In this document: positions 51,439-60,047 of the stretch, piece after piece
Position numbering within the stretch: position 1 is the first letter of the stretch
Layout of the letters: each line of letters opens with the position of its first letter
Source of the DNA: Pseudomonadota bacterium
Lineage (GTDB): Bacteria > Pseudomonadota > Gammaproteobacteria > Steroidobacterales > Steroidobacteraceae
Assembly (NCBI GenBank): GCA_023417315.1
Contig: JAEZFW010000069.1
Coordinates: 124,001-188,000 of the forward strand
Length of the DNA: 64,000 nucleotides
Reading direction: 5' to 3'
Translations under genes and position numbers: made by a program
The notes under the pieces: model-generated
Database searches by the model: none
What the model was told of the DNA's origin: nothing
Seen by the model: only the letters and a program-made list of their open reading frames with translations

Positions 51439-52002
51439 TCATGCGGCCAACCCATCGAGGTACGGGTTGTCGATGCCCATGTGCGCCAGAATGCGGATCT
51501 CGAGCCCTTCCATACGCTTTGCGTCGCGTTCGCTCTCGTGATCGTACCCCAAAAGGTGCAGCACGCCGTGCACGATCATGTGTGCCCAGTGTGCATTCAG
51601 CTGCTTGCCCTGCTCATACGCCTCGCGACGCACGACCGCGGCGCACACCGCAAGATCGCCCAATTCGCCGATCGCAGGTCCGAGGTCCGAGTGCGTGTGG
51701 GACATTGCAGGGAAGGATAGAACATTCGTCGGCTTGTCTTTGCCGCGCCAGGTGCGGTTCAACTTGCGGCTTTCGCTGGCGCCGACGATGCGAATCGTGA
51801 GCGCTCTGCCGGATGCCCGTGGCACTCGAGCGACCGCGGCGAACGCGGCGTTTGCCCATCGGGCAAGCGTGCGCGGATGCGGGATCCCGCGGCGTTGCGT
51901 TGCGATCTGCACCGTCACAGCGAGTCGTTCGCGCGTCTGCGCACTTTCGCCCCTCTGTCGTGTTCTTGGCGCGGCTGCTCTTCCACGGCTCGCGCGAATC
52001 AC
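51439..52002 (-). CDS. ybeY: Endoribonuclease YbeY, 16S rRNA maturation factor
   Basis: A 187-residue zinc-dependent endoribonuclease acting in 16S rRNA 3' processing and ribosome quality control. The zinc motif HGVLHLLGYDHE (H-x3-H-x5-H) is near residues 140-151, preceded by the conserved RKLNRTWRGKDKPTNVLSFP and LGDLAVCAAVVRREA. The N-terminal 25 residues are Arg-rich and poorly conserved. GTG at 52002 has GAAGG 10 nt upstream; a TTG at 52011 overlapping the phoH stop is the alternative start. Tightly coupled to phoH. Confidence 0.93.
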   Translation of the reverse strand: MIRASRGRAAAPRTRQRGESAQTRERLAVTVQIATQRRGIPHPRTLARWANAAFAAVARVPRASGRALTIRIVGASESRKLNRTWRGKDKPTNVLSFPAMSHTHSDLGPAIGELGDLAVCAAVVRREAYEQGKQLNAHWAHMIVHGVLHLLGYDHESERDAKRMEGLEIRILAHMGIDNPYLDGLAA

Positions 52003-52007
52003 GCTAC

Positions 52008-53015
52008 TCAACCTTCATCGCCCTCGCCGCGAGAACCCTGTTCGCGCGGCTGCGCTTGATGACGCTCGTACGCTTCGACGATGCGCTGCACGAGTGGATG
52101 ACGCACGACATCCTTCGACGTGAAGAACGTGAAGGCCACATTGTCGACACCCTGCAGGATCTTGATCACGTGCTTGAGCCCTGACATCTGCTGCTTGGGC
52201 AGATCCGTCTGGGTGACATCGCCCGTCACGACTGCCTTCGAGCCGAAGCCGATGCGCGTCAGGAACATCTTCATCTGCTCGACGGACGTGTTCTGGCCTT
52301 CGTCCAGGATGATGAACGAATCGTTGAGCGAGCGACCGCGCATGAACGCGAGAGGTGCGATCTCGATGACTTGCCGCTCGATTGCGCGAGCGACGCGATC
52401 GAATCCCATCATGTCGTACAGAGCGTCATACATCGGCCGCAGATAAGGATCCACCTTCTGACCGATATCGCCAGGCAAGAAGCCAAGGCGTTCGCCCGCC
52501 TCGACCGCTGGTCGCACTAACACGATGCGACGTACCCGATCGGTTTGCAGCGCCTCGACCGCGCACGCGACGGCGAGGTAAGTCTTGCCTGTGCCTGCAG
52601 GACCGATCCCGAAGGTCAGATCGCTGGTGCGGATGTTGTTGAGATACTGTTTCTGATTCGGACCGCGTCCGCGGATGCCGCCGCGCTGCGTGTGTATGAG
52701 CACTTCATCAGGAGCGCGCGTCACGACCGCAGGCGCCGTGTCCATACCCGCCTCTTGGACTGCAAGATGCACGCGATCAGGCGTCAGCGCTTCGCTCGCG
52801 GAAAGCTCGAACAAACGGCGCAACACGTGCTCCGCGGCCACCGTTGCTTCAGGTGCACCGGATACTTCGACCCAGCCACCGCGACGCCGCACCTGCACGT
52901 TGAGACGCTTCTCGATGTGCCGGAGATTTTCATCCATGGGCCCGACGAAATTTGCGAGCCGCGCATTGTCCACGGGCTCGAACGCAAGATCGCGAGTCGC
53001 GAGGGGTACGCTCAT
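52008..53015 (-). CDS. ybeZ: PhoH-family ATPase (YbeZ)
   Basis: A 335-residue cytoplasmic ATPase of the PhoH group, a partner of YbeY in ribosomal RNA handling. An N-terminal KH-like region (about 15-80) precedes the P-loop FGIGPAGTGKTYLAVACAV (Walker A GPAGTGKT near residue 136) and a Walker B in SFIILDEGQNTS. The C-terminal tail is polar. ATG at 53015 fits the conserved start; the longer reading overlaps the miaB 3' region needlessly. It is 31 nt after miaB. Confidence 0.93.
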   Translation of the reverse strand: MSVPLATRDLAFEPVDNARLANFVGPMDENLRHIEKRLNVQVRRRGGWVEVSGAPEATVAAEHVLRRLFELSASEALTPDRVHLAVQEAGMDTAPAVVTRAPDEVLIHTQRGGIRGRGPNQKQYLNNIRTSDLTFGIGPAGTGKTYLAVACAVEALQTDRVRRIVLVRPAVEAGERLGFLPGDIGQKVDPYLRPMYDALYDMMGFDRVARAIERQVIEIAPLAFMRGRSLNDSFIILDEGQNTSVEQMKMFLTRIGFGSKAVVTGDVTQTDLPKQQMSGLKHVIKILQGVDNVAFTFFTSKDVVRHPLVQRIVEAYERHQAQPREQGSRGEGDEG

Positions 53016-53046
53016 GAAACGGTGGGTGTAGGAAACGACAGCACGT

Positions 53047-54414
53047 TTAGGCAACGCTTACGATTGGTCGATCTTCCGCCATGCGCGCCGCATTTTCTAC
53101 CCAACGTCCACGAAGCGAATTCGGCAGCGCCTCTGTAATCAGTACATCGGCGAACTGATTGATTAACGTCTCCGGTCCATCAAAGTTCACCCAGCGCATG
53201 TTCTCTGTGCGACCGGCAAGCTGGTGAACATTCTTCTTGGAGGGCCGCTCGACCAACACGCGCTGCACCGTCCCAATCATGCGCTCACTGATGGCGTGCG
53301 CTTGCTGATTGATGCGCGCCTGCAATACAGCCAGGCGCTGCTGCTTCTCTTCTAGGCTCACATCGTCAGGCAACGACGCAGCGGGCGTGCCCGGGCGACG
53401 GCTGTAAATAAAACTGAAAGACTGATCGAACCCGACGTCTGCAATCAGATTCATCGTTTGCTCGAAATCGCGTGCGTTTTCACCCGGGAACCCTACGATG
53501 AAATCGGAGGAGATGCTGATATCGGGCCGTACCGCGCGTAGTTTGCGGATCTTTTGCTTGTACTCGAGGGCAGTGTAGCCGCGCTTCATCGCTGCAAGGA
53601 TACGATCGGACCCCGCCTGCACGGGCAGATGTAGATAATTCGCGAGTTTCGGCACATCGCGGTACGCCTCGATCAACGCATCGTTGAATTCCAGGGGATG
53701 CGAGGTCGTGAAGCGAATGCGCTCGATCCCCTCGACCTCCGCGACGTAGAAAATGAGCGTAGCCAAATCGCACAAGGTGCCATCGTCCATGGGCCCGCGA
53801 TACGCGTTCACGTTTTGGCCCAGTAAGTTCACTTCGCGCACACCCTGCTCTGCGAGCGCGCGGACTTCCGCCATGACATCTTCGAACGGGCGACTGATCT
53901 CATCGCCGCGGGTGTAAGGTACGACGCAGAACGTGCAGTACTTGCTGCAGCCTTCCATGATCGAAACGAATGCGGTCGCGCCATCCGCACGAGGTGCCGG
54001 CAGCGAGTCGAACTTTTCGATCTCGGGGAAACTGATGTCGACGACGGAGCGGCCGTTGCGCTTGAGCTCCTCGATCATCGCGGGTAACCGATGCAAGGTC
54101 TGGGGCCCGAAGACGAGGTCGACATACGGTGCGCGGCGCGTGATGCCCTCGCCTTCCTGGCTCGCGACGCATCCACCCACGCCGATCAAGACGTGCGGCT
54201 TAATCTTCTTGAGCTGCCGCCAACCGCCAAGCTGCGAGAACACCTTCTCCTGTGCCTTTTCGCGCACGGAACAGGTGTTCAGAAGCAGAAGATCCGCCTG
54301 TGTGGGATCTTCCGTGAGCTCATACCCGCCGCCCTCACGCAGCACGTCCACCATCTTGGCGGAGTCGTACTCGTTCATTTGGCAGCCGAAGGTTCGAATG
54401 TAAACGCGAGGCAT
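53047..54414 (-). CDS. miaB: tRNA-2-methylthio-N6-dimethylallyladenosine synthase MiaB
   Basis: A 455-residue radical-SAM methylthiotransferase that adds the methylthio group to i6A37 of tRNAs. The N-terminal UPF0004 domain has Cys in RTFGCQMNEYD, LLNTCSVREKAQ and GVGGCVASQEG; the radical-SAM cluster motif is GCSKYCTFCVVPYTRG (C-x3-C-x2-C). A TRAM domain lies at about 375-445. Length and motifs are complete. First gene of the miaB-phoH-ybeY-corC operon. Confidence 0.96.
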   Translation of the reverse strand: MPRVYIRTFGCQMNEYDSAKMVDVLREGGGYELTEDPTQADLLLLNTCSVREKAQEKVFSQLGGWRQLKKIKPHVLIGVGGCVASQEGEGITRRAPYVDLVFGPQTLHRLPAMIEELKRNGRSVVDISFPEIEKFDSLPAPRADGATAFVSIMEGCSKYCTFCVVPYTRGDEISRPFEDVMAEVRALAEQGVREVNLLGQNVNAYRGPMDDGTLCDLATLIFYVAEVEGIERIRFTTSHPLEFNDALIEAYRDVPKLANYLHLPVQAGSDRILAAMKRGYTALEYKQKIRKLRAVRPDISISSDFIVGFPGENARDFEQTMNLIADVGFDQSFSFIYSRRPGTPAASLPDDVSLEEKQQRLAVLQARINQQAHAISERMIGTVQRVLVERPSKKNVHQLAGRTENMRWVNFDGPETLINQFADVLITEALPNSLRGRWVENAARMAEDRPIVSVA

Positions 54415-54424
54415 GGAGCGAACT

Positions 54425-54545
54425 AGAAGTGACTAGCGGTTAGCGGTTAGTGGTTACGCAGAATCTAGGAGTCGCGGATCGCGATCGTAAGTCATCCGGG
54501 CTTCAGGCGCCGTTTCCGAGCTAACCGCTAACCGCTAACCGCTTC
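54425..54545. repeat. Inverted tandem-heptamer element after ssb
   Basis: The left arm (54425-54461) holds TAGCGGT, TAGCGGT, TAGTGGT in a row. The right arm (54520-54545) holds CTAACCG three times. The right arm ends 5 nt from the ssb stop, and the left arm begins 10 nt upstream of the miaB ATG, so the element fills the gap. The unit is the same as at 7226-7253. Confidence 0.88.
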
Positions 54546-54550
54546 TCGGC

Positions 54551-55006
54551 TCAGAACGGAATGTCGTCGTCGAACTCGCCGACGTCCGCGGCCGGAGGTG
54601 GGGCTGAGCGATCTTCCGCAGGCGCCGAACGTGCGGGTCGCGGCTCGCCACCGCCTCCTCCAGCCCCGCCCCGACCGCCTAGCATCTGCATGTCGCGAGC
54701 CACGATCTCGGTCGAGTAGCGATCCTTCCCTTCCTTGTCCTGCCACTTACGGGTGCGCAGGCTGCCCTCGATGTACACCTGCGAGCCCTTTCGCAGGTAT
54801 TCGGCGGCGATCTCGCCCAGTTTGTCGAACAACACGACCGTATGCCACTCGGTGCGCTCCTGCTGATCGCCGGTCGTGCGATCCTTCCACGATTCGCTCG
54901 TGGCAATGCGGATGTTCGTGACAGCCTTACCGCTCGGCATATAACGGGTATCCGGATCCGCCCCCAGGTTGCCGACCAGAATGACCTTGTTGATGCCGCG
55001 CGCCAT
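54551..55006 (-). CDS. ssb: Single-stranded DNA-binding protein
   Basis: A 151-residue SSB. The OB fold (1-110) starts MARGINKVILVGNLGADPDTRY with the ssDNA-stacking Trp in SESWKDR, TEWHTVV and RKWQDKEG. A Gly/Pro/Ala linker (about 112-142) leads to the acidic tip DDDIPF that recruits partner proteins. It coats single-stranded DNA in replication and repair. It is divergent from uvrA, the common gammaproteobacterial arrangement. No LexA-type box is visible in the gap. Confidence 0.97.
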   Translation of the reverse strand: MARGINKVILVGNLGADPDTRYMPSGKAVTNIRIATSESWKDRTTGDQQERTEWHTVVLFDKLGEIAAEYLRKGSQVYIEGSLRTRKWQDKEGKDRYSTEIVARDMQMLGGRGGAGGGGGEPRPARSAPAEDRSAPPPAADVGEFDDDIPF

Positions 55007-55150
55007 GTAAGACCCCTAGACGTAAAGAAGGCGGATTGTAACGCGGTCCTTCCGGAGGAGCAGGTCCAAATCCGGTCGGATGGGGATTTACGAGGCATGG
55101 AGGGGCTTCCCGGCCAGGCGCCCTGGGCCCAGGCGCTTTGGTTTGGTGGT

Positions 55151-55179
55151 TTTGCCCCCACCTCAGGGCGACCTTATAG
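55151..55179 (+). promoter_or_regulatory. Candidate uvrA promoter
   Basis: TTGCCC (55151-55156) and TATAGT (55174-55179) are spaced exactly 17 nt, 46 nt before the chosen uvrA start. Both hexamers deviate from consensus at two or fewer strong positions. Confidence 0.5.
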
Positions 55180-55225
55180 TGTTTGGTCCGCTTCGCTGCC
55201 CGAGTACTCCGGCTCCTACACCTCC

Positions 55226-58078
55226 ATGTCGTCCATCGTCATCCGTCGCGCGCGCACTCACAATCTCAAGAACGTCGATCTCGAGCTGCCTCGCGACAAG
55301 CTGATCGTCTTTACGGGCCTGTCAGGCTCGGGTAAATCCTCGCTCGCGTTTGACACCATCTACGCAGAGGGCCAGCGTCGTTACGTCGAGTCGCTATCGG
55401 CGTATGCGCGCCAATTTCTCTCCGTCATGGAGAAGCCCGACGTCGACTCGATCGAGGGCCTTTCGCCGGCGATCGCGATTGAACAGAAGTCGACATCGCA
55501 CAACCCGCGCTCCACGGTCGGCACGGTCACCGAGATTTACGATCACCTGCGTCTGCTGTTCGCGCGCGTCGGCACCCCCCGGTGTCCCGATCACGGCGTC
55601 GACCTCGCTGCGCAAACGATCAGCCAGATGGTCGACCAGGTCCTTGGGCTGCCCGAAGGGACGCCTCTCGCGCTGATTGCACCGATGATCGACGCCCGCA
55701 AGGGCGAGCATGCACACGTACTCGAACAGCTACGTGCGCAAGGATTCGTGCGCGCCCGCATCGACGGCAAGCTGGTCGAGCTCGATGATCCTCCGAAGCT
55801 AGATCCAAAGAAGAAGCACACGATTGAAGCGGTGGTGGATCGCTTCAAGGTACGGGCCGATGGCGCCCAGCGCATCGCTGAATCGTTCGAAACGGCATTA
55901 CGATTGTCGGAGGGCATCGCTCGCATCGCATTCTTGGATGACTCGCAACGCGACGAGCTCGTGTTCTCCGACAAATTTGCCTGCACGCTATGCGGTTACA
56001 GCCTGCCGGAGCTCGAGCCGCGCTTGTTCTCGTTCAACAATCCGGCGGGCGCGTGCTCCACTTGCTCAGGTCTCGGCGTGCAGCAGTTCTTCGATCCGGC
56101 GCGAGTGGTTCATCATCCGCAGCTCTCGATCGCCGGCGGCGCTATTCGCGGATGGGATCGACGCACCGCGTACTACTTCGCGCTGATGACCTCGCTCGCG
56201 AAGCATTACAAGTTCGACGTGGAAACGCCGTGGCAAGAGTTGAATGCGAAGCATCAGCGCGTCGTGCTCTATGGGAGCGGCGATGAAAAGATCGACTTCC
56301 GATATGTCGATGCAAGGGGTGGCACGATCCGCCGCTCGCACAAATGGGAAGGTGTCATTCCGAACCTCGAAAGGCGCTATCGCGAAACGGAGTCGATCGC
56401 GGTTCGCGAGGAGCTCGCAAAGTATCTGAGCAATCAACCATGCCCTGAGTGCGGCGGCACTCGGCTGAACAGAGCTGCACGCCACGTCTACGTGGCAGAG
56501 CGAACGCTGCCGGACTTGGCGCGTCTCCCCGTCGGCGACGCATTGCAGTTCAGTCGCGGACTCACGCTCGATGGCTGGCGTGGCGAGATCGCCGCGAAGA
56601 TCATCAAGGAGATCGCGGATCGCCTGCGCTTCTTGAGTGACGTCGGGCTCGACTATCTCACGCTGGATCGCAGCGCCGACACGCTCTCAGGCGGCGAAGC
56701 TCAACGGATCCGACTCGCGAGCCAAATCGGCTCTGGACTCGTGGGCGTGATGTACATCCTGGACGAGCCTTCGATCGGCTTGCACCAGCGTGACAACGAC
56801 CGTCTGCTGCACACGCTCACCCGCCTGCGGGACCTTGGCAACACAGTGATCGTCGTGGAGCACGACGAGGATGCGATCCGCCAGGCTGATTACGTCGTCG
56901 ACCTCGGTCCCGGTGCTGGAGTGCACGGCGGCGAGGTGATCGCGAAGGGCTCGCCGGGTGAGATCGCCCATAGTGCAGCGTCGATCACAGGTCAGTATCT
57001 CTCGGGCGCGCGCGAGATCCCTGTCCCAACGATGCGAACGCCTCCGCAGAAGGATCGCGTGCTGCGCATCGTGAATGCGCGCGGCAATAATTTGCGCGGC
57101 ATCAGTGTAGACATCCCACTCGGTGTAATGACCTGCGTCACGGGTGTTTCAGGCTCAGGGAAATCGACGCTCGTCAACGATACGCTCTATCGTCAAGTTG
57201 CGCGCACGCTGAACGATGCCTCGACTGACCCGGCGCCGTGCGACACCATCGAAGGATTGGAGCAGATCGATCGCGTGATCGACATCGATCAGACTCCGAT
57301 CGGCAGAACGCCGCGATCGAACCCTGCTACGTACACCGGGCTCTTTACGCCGATTCGCGAGATCTTCGCCGCGGTGCCGGAGGCTCGTGCGCGCGGTTAT
57401 GAAGCCGGCCGCTTCAGCTTCAACGTCAAAGGCGGCCGCTGCGAGGCCTGTCAGGGCGACGGCGTCATCAAAGTAGAGATGCACTTCCTTCCGGATGTTT
57501 ATGTCTCGTGCGACGTGTGCAAGGGCCGCCGCTACAACCGCGAGACGCTCGAGATCCGCTACAAGGGAAAGAACATCAACGAAGTGCTCGAGATGACGGT
57601 CGAGGACGCGCTGGAATTCTTTCGCCACGCGCCTGCCATCGCGCCGAAGCTGCAGACGCTCATGGACGTCGGCCTCTCGTACATTCGCCTGGGGCAGAAC
57701 GCGACCACACTCTCCGGCGGTGAGGCACAACGCGTCAAGCTCGCGAAAGAGCTCTCGAAGCGCTCGACCGGTCGCACGCTCTACATCCTCGATGAACCGA
57801 CGACGGGCTTGCACTTCTACGACATCGAGCAGTTGCTTGGCGTACTGCATCGACTGCGCGACGAAGGCAACAGCATCGTCGTCATCGAGCACAATCTCGA
57901 TGTCATCAAGACCGCCGATTGGATCATCGATCTCGGGCCCGAGGGCGGCAACGGCGGCGGAACGATCGTCGCGACCGGCACTCCAGAAGAGATCGCGGAC
58001 AATGAGAGCTCATACACCGGACGCTACCTGAAGCTCGCACTCGAGCGAGCGCAGAAGCCTAGACGGAGAACAGCATGA
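55226..58078 (+). CDS. uvrA: Excinuclease ABC subunit A
   Basis: A 950-residue DNA damage sensor of nucleotide excision repair. Both ABC cassettes are intact: Walker A GLSGSGKSSLAF near residues 31-42 and GVSGSGKSTLV around 640; signatures SGGEAQRIRLASQIG and SGGEAQRVKLAKELS. Zinc modules appear as CTLCGY, CPECGGTRL and CEACQGDG/CDVCKGRR. ATG at 55226 gives the family start (MSSIVIRRARTHNLKNVDLE). The stop codon overlaps the ATG of the next gene (ATGA). Confidence 0.97.
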   Translation: MSSIVIRRARTHNLKNVDLELPRDKLIVFTGLSGSGKSSLAFDTIYAEGQRRYVESLSAYARQFLSVMEKPDVDSIEGLSPAIAIEQKSTSHNPRSTVGTVTEIYDHLRLLFARVGTPRCPDHGVDLAAQTISQMVDQVLGLPEGTPLALIAPMIDARKGEHAHVLEQLRAQGFVRARIDGKLVELDDPPKLDPKKKHTIEAVVDRFKVRADGAQRIAESFETALRLSEGIARIAFLDDSQRDELVFSDKFACTLCGYSLPELEPRLFSFNNPAGACSTCSGLGVQQFFDPARVVHHPQLSIAGGAIRGWDRRTAYYFALMTSLAKHYKFDVETPWQELNAKHQRVVLYGSGDEKIDFRYVDARGGTIRRSHKWEGVIPNLERRYRETESIAVREELAKYLSNQPCPECGGTRLNRAARHVYVAERTLPDLARLPVGDALQFSRGLTLDGWRGEIAAKIIKEIADRLRFLSDVGLDYLTLDRSADTLSGGEAQRIRLASQIGSGLVGVMYILDEPSIGLHQRDNDRLLHTLTRLRDLGNTVIVVEHDEDAIRQADYVVDLGPGAGVHGGEVIAKGSPGEIAHSAASITGQYLSGAREIPVPTMRTPPQKDRVLRIVNARGNNLRGISVDIPLGVMTCVTGVSGSGKSTLVNDTLYRQVARTLNDASTDPAPCDTIEGLEQIDRVIDIDQTPIGRTPRSNPATYTGLFTPIREIFAAVPEARARGYEAGRFSFNVKGGRCEACQGDGVIKVEMHFLPDVYVSCDVCKGRRYNRETLEIRYKGKNINEVLEMTVEDALEFFRHAPAIAPKLQTLMDVGLSYIRLGQNATTLSGGEAQRVKLAKELSKRSTGRTLYILDEPTTGLHFYDIEQLLGVLHRLRDEGNSIVVIEHNLDVIKTADWIIDLGPEGGNGGGTIVATGTPEEIADNESSYTGRYLKLALERAQKPRRRTA

Positions 58079-58881
58079 CAGCTGGCCTATCGGCAAACTG
58101 GCCACTAGCCACTGGCCAGAAGCAGATGCGAATCGCGTCCGACGGTGCCCGAGCAGGCAGCTGCGCTACTCCAACTCTGGCCAGTGTGCAGCGGCCAGTC
58201 AGCCAGCAGCCGCAGAGCGCTCTTGCGCTCTGCTCCTTCAGCGGCGGTAAAGATTCCTGCCTCGCGCTGTGGCGTGCCCAGCAGAGCGGCCTGGACGTGC
58301 GAGCGTTGCTCGTGATGTTCGAGGAGCGTGGCGAGCGGAGTCGCTCGCATGCCCTGCCCGCCGCGCTGCTCGAGAGGCAAGCAGATGCACTCGGCATGGA
58401 GCTGATCATGCGTAGCGCGAGTTGGGCGACTTACGAAACTGTGTTCGTCGCGGCGCTCCGAGAGCTCAAGGCCCGCGGCTATGAACAGGCTGTGTTCGGC
58501 GATATCGACCTGCAAGCGCATCGAGATTGGGAGGAGCGCGTGTGCGCGGCTGCAGGATTGCAAGCTCGCTTGCCACTTTGGCAGTGCGATCGCAACGAGC
58601 TCGCGCACGAGGTGATCGATTCGGGTTTCCGCGCCGTAGTCGTTTGCGTCGACTCGAAGTACCTGCCCGATGAATTCTGCGGCCGGGATTACGATGCATC
58701 TTTCATCGCTGACCTACCCGAAGGCGTGGATGCCTGCGGCGAAAACGGCGAGTTTCACACCTTCGTCTATGACGGACCCAATTTCGCGAACCCGGTCGAG
58801 TTTTCCGTCGACGGATTCGAACCGTATACCGCGCCGAAGGAGTATGGAGGGGGACGGTATTGCTTCGCGAAGCTCACGTGA
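58075..58881 (+). CDS. PP-loop ATPase, diphthine-ammonia ligase-like (DUF71)
   Basis: A reading frame of 268 residues. The PP-loop nucleotide motif SFSGGKDSCLALW is at residues 54-66, followed by RALLVMFEERGERSRSHALP and the family segment EQAVFGDIDLQAHRDWEERVC, then GENGEFHTFVYDGP, the DUF71 hallmark. Bacterial members bind ATP and probably amidate or adenylate a small substrate; the role is unknown. The ATG at 58075 overlaps the uvrA stop, but the first 45 residues are encoded by a repeat element and are unlike the family. A GTG at 58186 gives a natural start close to the fold. Confidence 0.78.
   Translation: MTAGLSANWPLATGQKQMRIASDGARAGSCATPTLASVQRPVSQQPQSALALCSFSGGKDSCLALWRAQQSGLDVRALLVMFEERGERSRSHALPAALLERQADALGMELIMRSASWATYETVFVAALRELKARGYEQAVFGDIDLQAHRDWEERVCAAAGLQARLPLWQCDRNELAHEVIDSGFRAVVVCVDSKYLPDEFCGRDYDASFIADLPEGVDACGENGEFHTFVYDGPNFANPVEFSVDGFEPYTAPKEYGGGRYCFAKLT
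58081..58210. repeat. Inverted ACTGGCC-unit element at the uvrA 3' end, inside the next reading frame
   Basis: The left arm (58081-58125) has AACTGGCC, ACTAGCC, ACTGGCC in tandem. The right arm (58174-58210) has TGGCCAGT, CGGCCAGT, CAGCCAGC, the inverse unit. It starts 2 nt after the uvrA stop codon. It encodes the first 45 residues of the following frame. Confidence 0.75.
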
Positions 58882-58956
58882 TGTAGGTGATGAAAGTCAC
58901 GAAGGCGAGAGGACTCCTCTGACCCACATCACTTGCACTTGCATCGCTTGCATCAC
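58874..58956. repeat. Weak inverted tandem-unit element between convergent genes
   Basis: The left arm begins in the stop codon region with CACGTGATGTAGGTGATG; the right arm has CATCACTTGCACTTGCATCG and ends with CATCAC across the next stop codon. GTGATG-type units recur in both, but the match is less regular than in the other elements. Confidence 0.45.
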
Positions 58957-59459
58957 GGTCGCGCTCCGCGCGACCTAAACACCTGCTTCACCTCGCCATG
59001 CGAGAGGGTTTCCCGGTACTTGCCTTCCGTGTAGTCGGCCACGATCGAGCGCCAAAACGCGACGGCTGTCTTGTTGTAGAGAAATTCGGTGATGACCCAA
59101 GTGCCGGCGAAGCGATTGAAGATGAGGTGAGCGGCATCGCGTCCGATACCGAGTCGCCGAGACTGCGGAACGATGAAGAACTCGGCCATACAGAAATCGA
59201 TCTCATCGCGCTGATTACGCGGCGGGCGGCTGACGAGCGCAAAACCCGCAGGCCGCTCCTCTTTCAGGATGATCAAGGGATGCGAGCTGTCATCGGCGAA
59301 CCATCGCGCCATCAGCTCGGGCTCACGTTCGCCATATGCGGGGAACATCCCCGTGTTCATGCTCGTGTTGGAAAGATCGTCAAGGTACTCGGGATAGTGC
59401 CGCTGTATCCAGAGACGATCTTGAGGGGAATTGTTCGCGTCTCGAATTCGCACTGGCAC
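58953..59459 (-). CDS. GNAT-family N-acetyltransferase
   Basis: A 168-residue acetyltransferase fold protein. The acetyl-CoA pyrophosphate loop PQSRRLGIGRDAAHLIF is near residues 98-114, after the beta-4 strand IDFCMAEFFIV, and the C-terminal EFLYNKTAVAFWRSIV matches GNAT beta-6/alpha-4. The early region LWIQRHYPEYLDDLS is shared with uncharacterized proteobacterial members. Substrate is unknown. It is convergent with the DUF71 gene and stands alone on its strand. Confidence 0.8.
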   Translation of the reverse strand: MPVRIRDANNSPQDRLWIQRHYPEYLDDLSNTSMNTGMFPAYGEREPELMARWFADDSSHPLIILKEERPAGFALVSRPPRNQRDEIDFCMAEFFIVPQSRRLGIGRDAAHLIFNRFAGTWVITEFLYNKTAVAFWRSIVADYTEGKYRETLSHGEVKQVFRSRGARP

Positions 59460-59620
59460 GAGAACGATCGGCTTCGCTAAGCCGCCTCCATCGAAAGGCT
59501 GTCGAGATGGTCTACCTCCGTGCGACGGCGGTCAACGAGCAATGCTCGCGGATGCGTAAGACCGAGAAAGGAGTAAGCAAAATCGAAATGGAGTCCTGAG
59601 ATGCCAGGTGGCTCACAGAG

Positions 59621-59648
59621 AATCAGGCGGGCTCGCGCCCGCCTGATT
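59621..59648 (-). terminator. Hairpin after the small lipoprotein gene
   Basis: AATCAGGCGGGC (59621-59632) and GCCCGCCTGATT (59637-59648) form a perfect 12-bp stem with loop TCGC, 13 nt past the lipoprotein stop codon. No T-run follows. Confidence 0.65.
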
Positions 59649-59661
59649 CAGGCACGCATGA

Positions 59662-59901
59662 TTACTGCGCGGGTGCCGGCTCAGTCGTGTCGCCTTCAGC
59701 AGCGGTGTCCGCCGGAGGCGTCGTGCCGTCAGCAGGAGCCGTGCTGTCCATCGTCGTGTCTTCGGCAGGCGGCATGGCTTCGGCAGGTGCCGTGTCAGCA
59801 GGAGGAGCCGTGGTCGCTTCAGCAGGAGCTTCCTCTCTCTGTCCGCAAGCAGCCATCGACAGTGACATCATCAGTGCAGCAAGAATCAGCTTCGTGTTCA
59901 T
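59662..59901 (-). CDS. Small Pro/Ala/Thr-rich lipoprotein
   Basis: A 79-residue lipoprotein: signal MNTKLILAALMMSLSMAAC with acylated Cys19, then about 60 residues dominated by Ala, Pro, Thr, Glu and Asp in loose repeats (PADTAPAEA, PADGTTPPADTA). No fold is expected; it is likely an extended, acidic linker anchored in the membrane. The ATG at 59901 is preferred to one four codons earlier because it begins the signal directly. Function unknown. The repetitive codons could make the frame unstable in length. Confidence 0.65.
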   Translation of the reverse strand: MNTKLILAALMMSLSMAACGQREEAPAEATTAPPADTAPAEAMPPAEDTTMDSTAPADGTTPPADTAAEGDTTEPAPAQ

Positions 59902-60047
59902 GTGATCATCCACCCCGTGGCGAGTTAATAACGATGTATATAACTACTAAGCGAGAGGACAGTTCCTCCGTTAACAGCGCGGCAAATTCTAGAGCGTTTC
60001 AGTTTCGTTTGAAACCACTTTACACAGGCGTGCTTACTAACAAAACG

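Noticed and set aside
55007..55225. LexA (SOS) box between ssb and uvrA
   Set aside because: I looked for CTG-N10-CAG with a TATA-like centre and found none, although the pair is often SOS-regulated in gammaproteobacteria.
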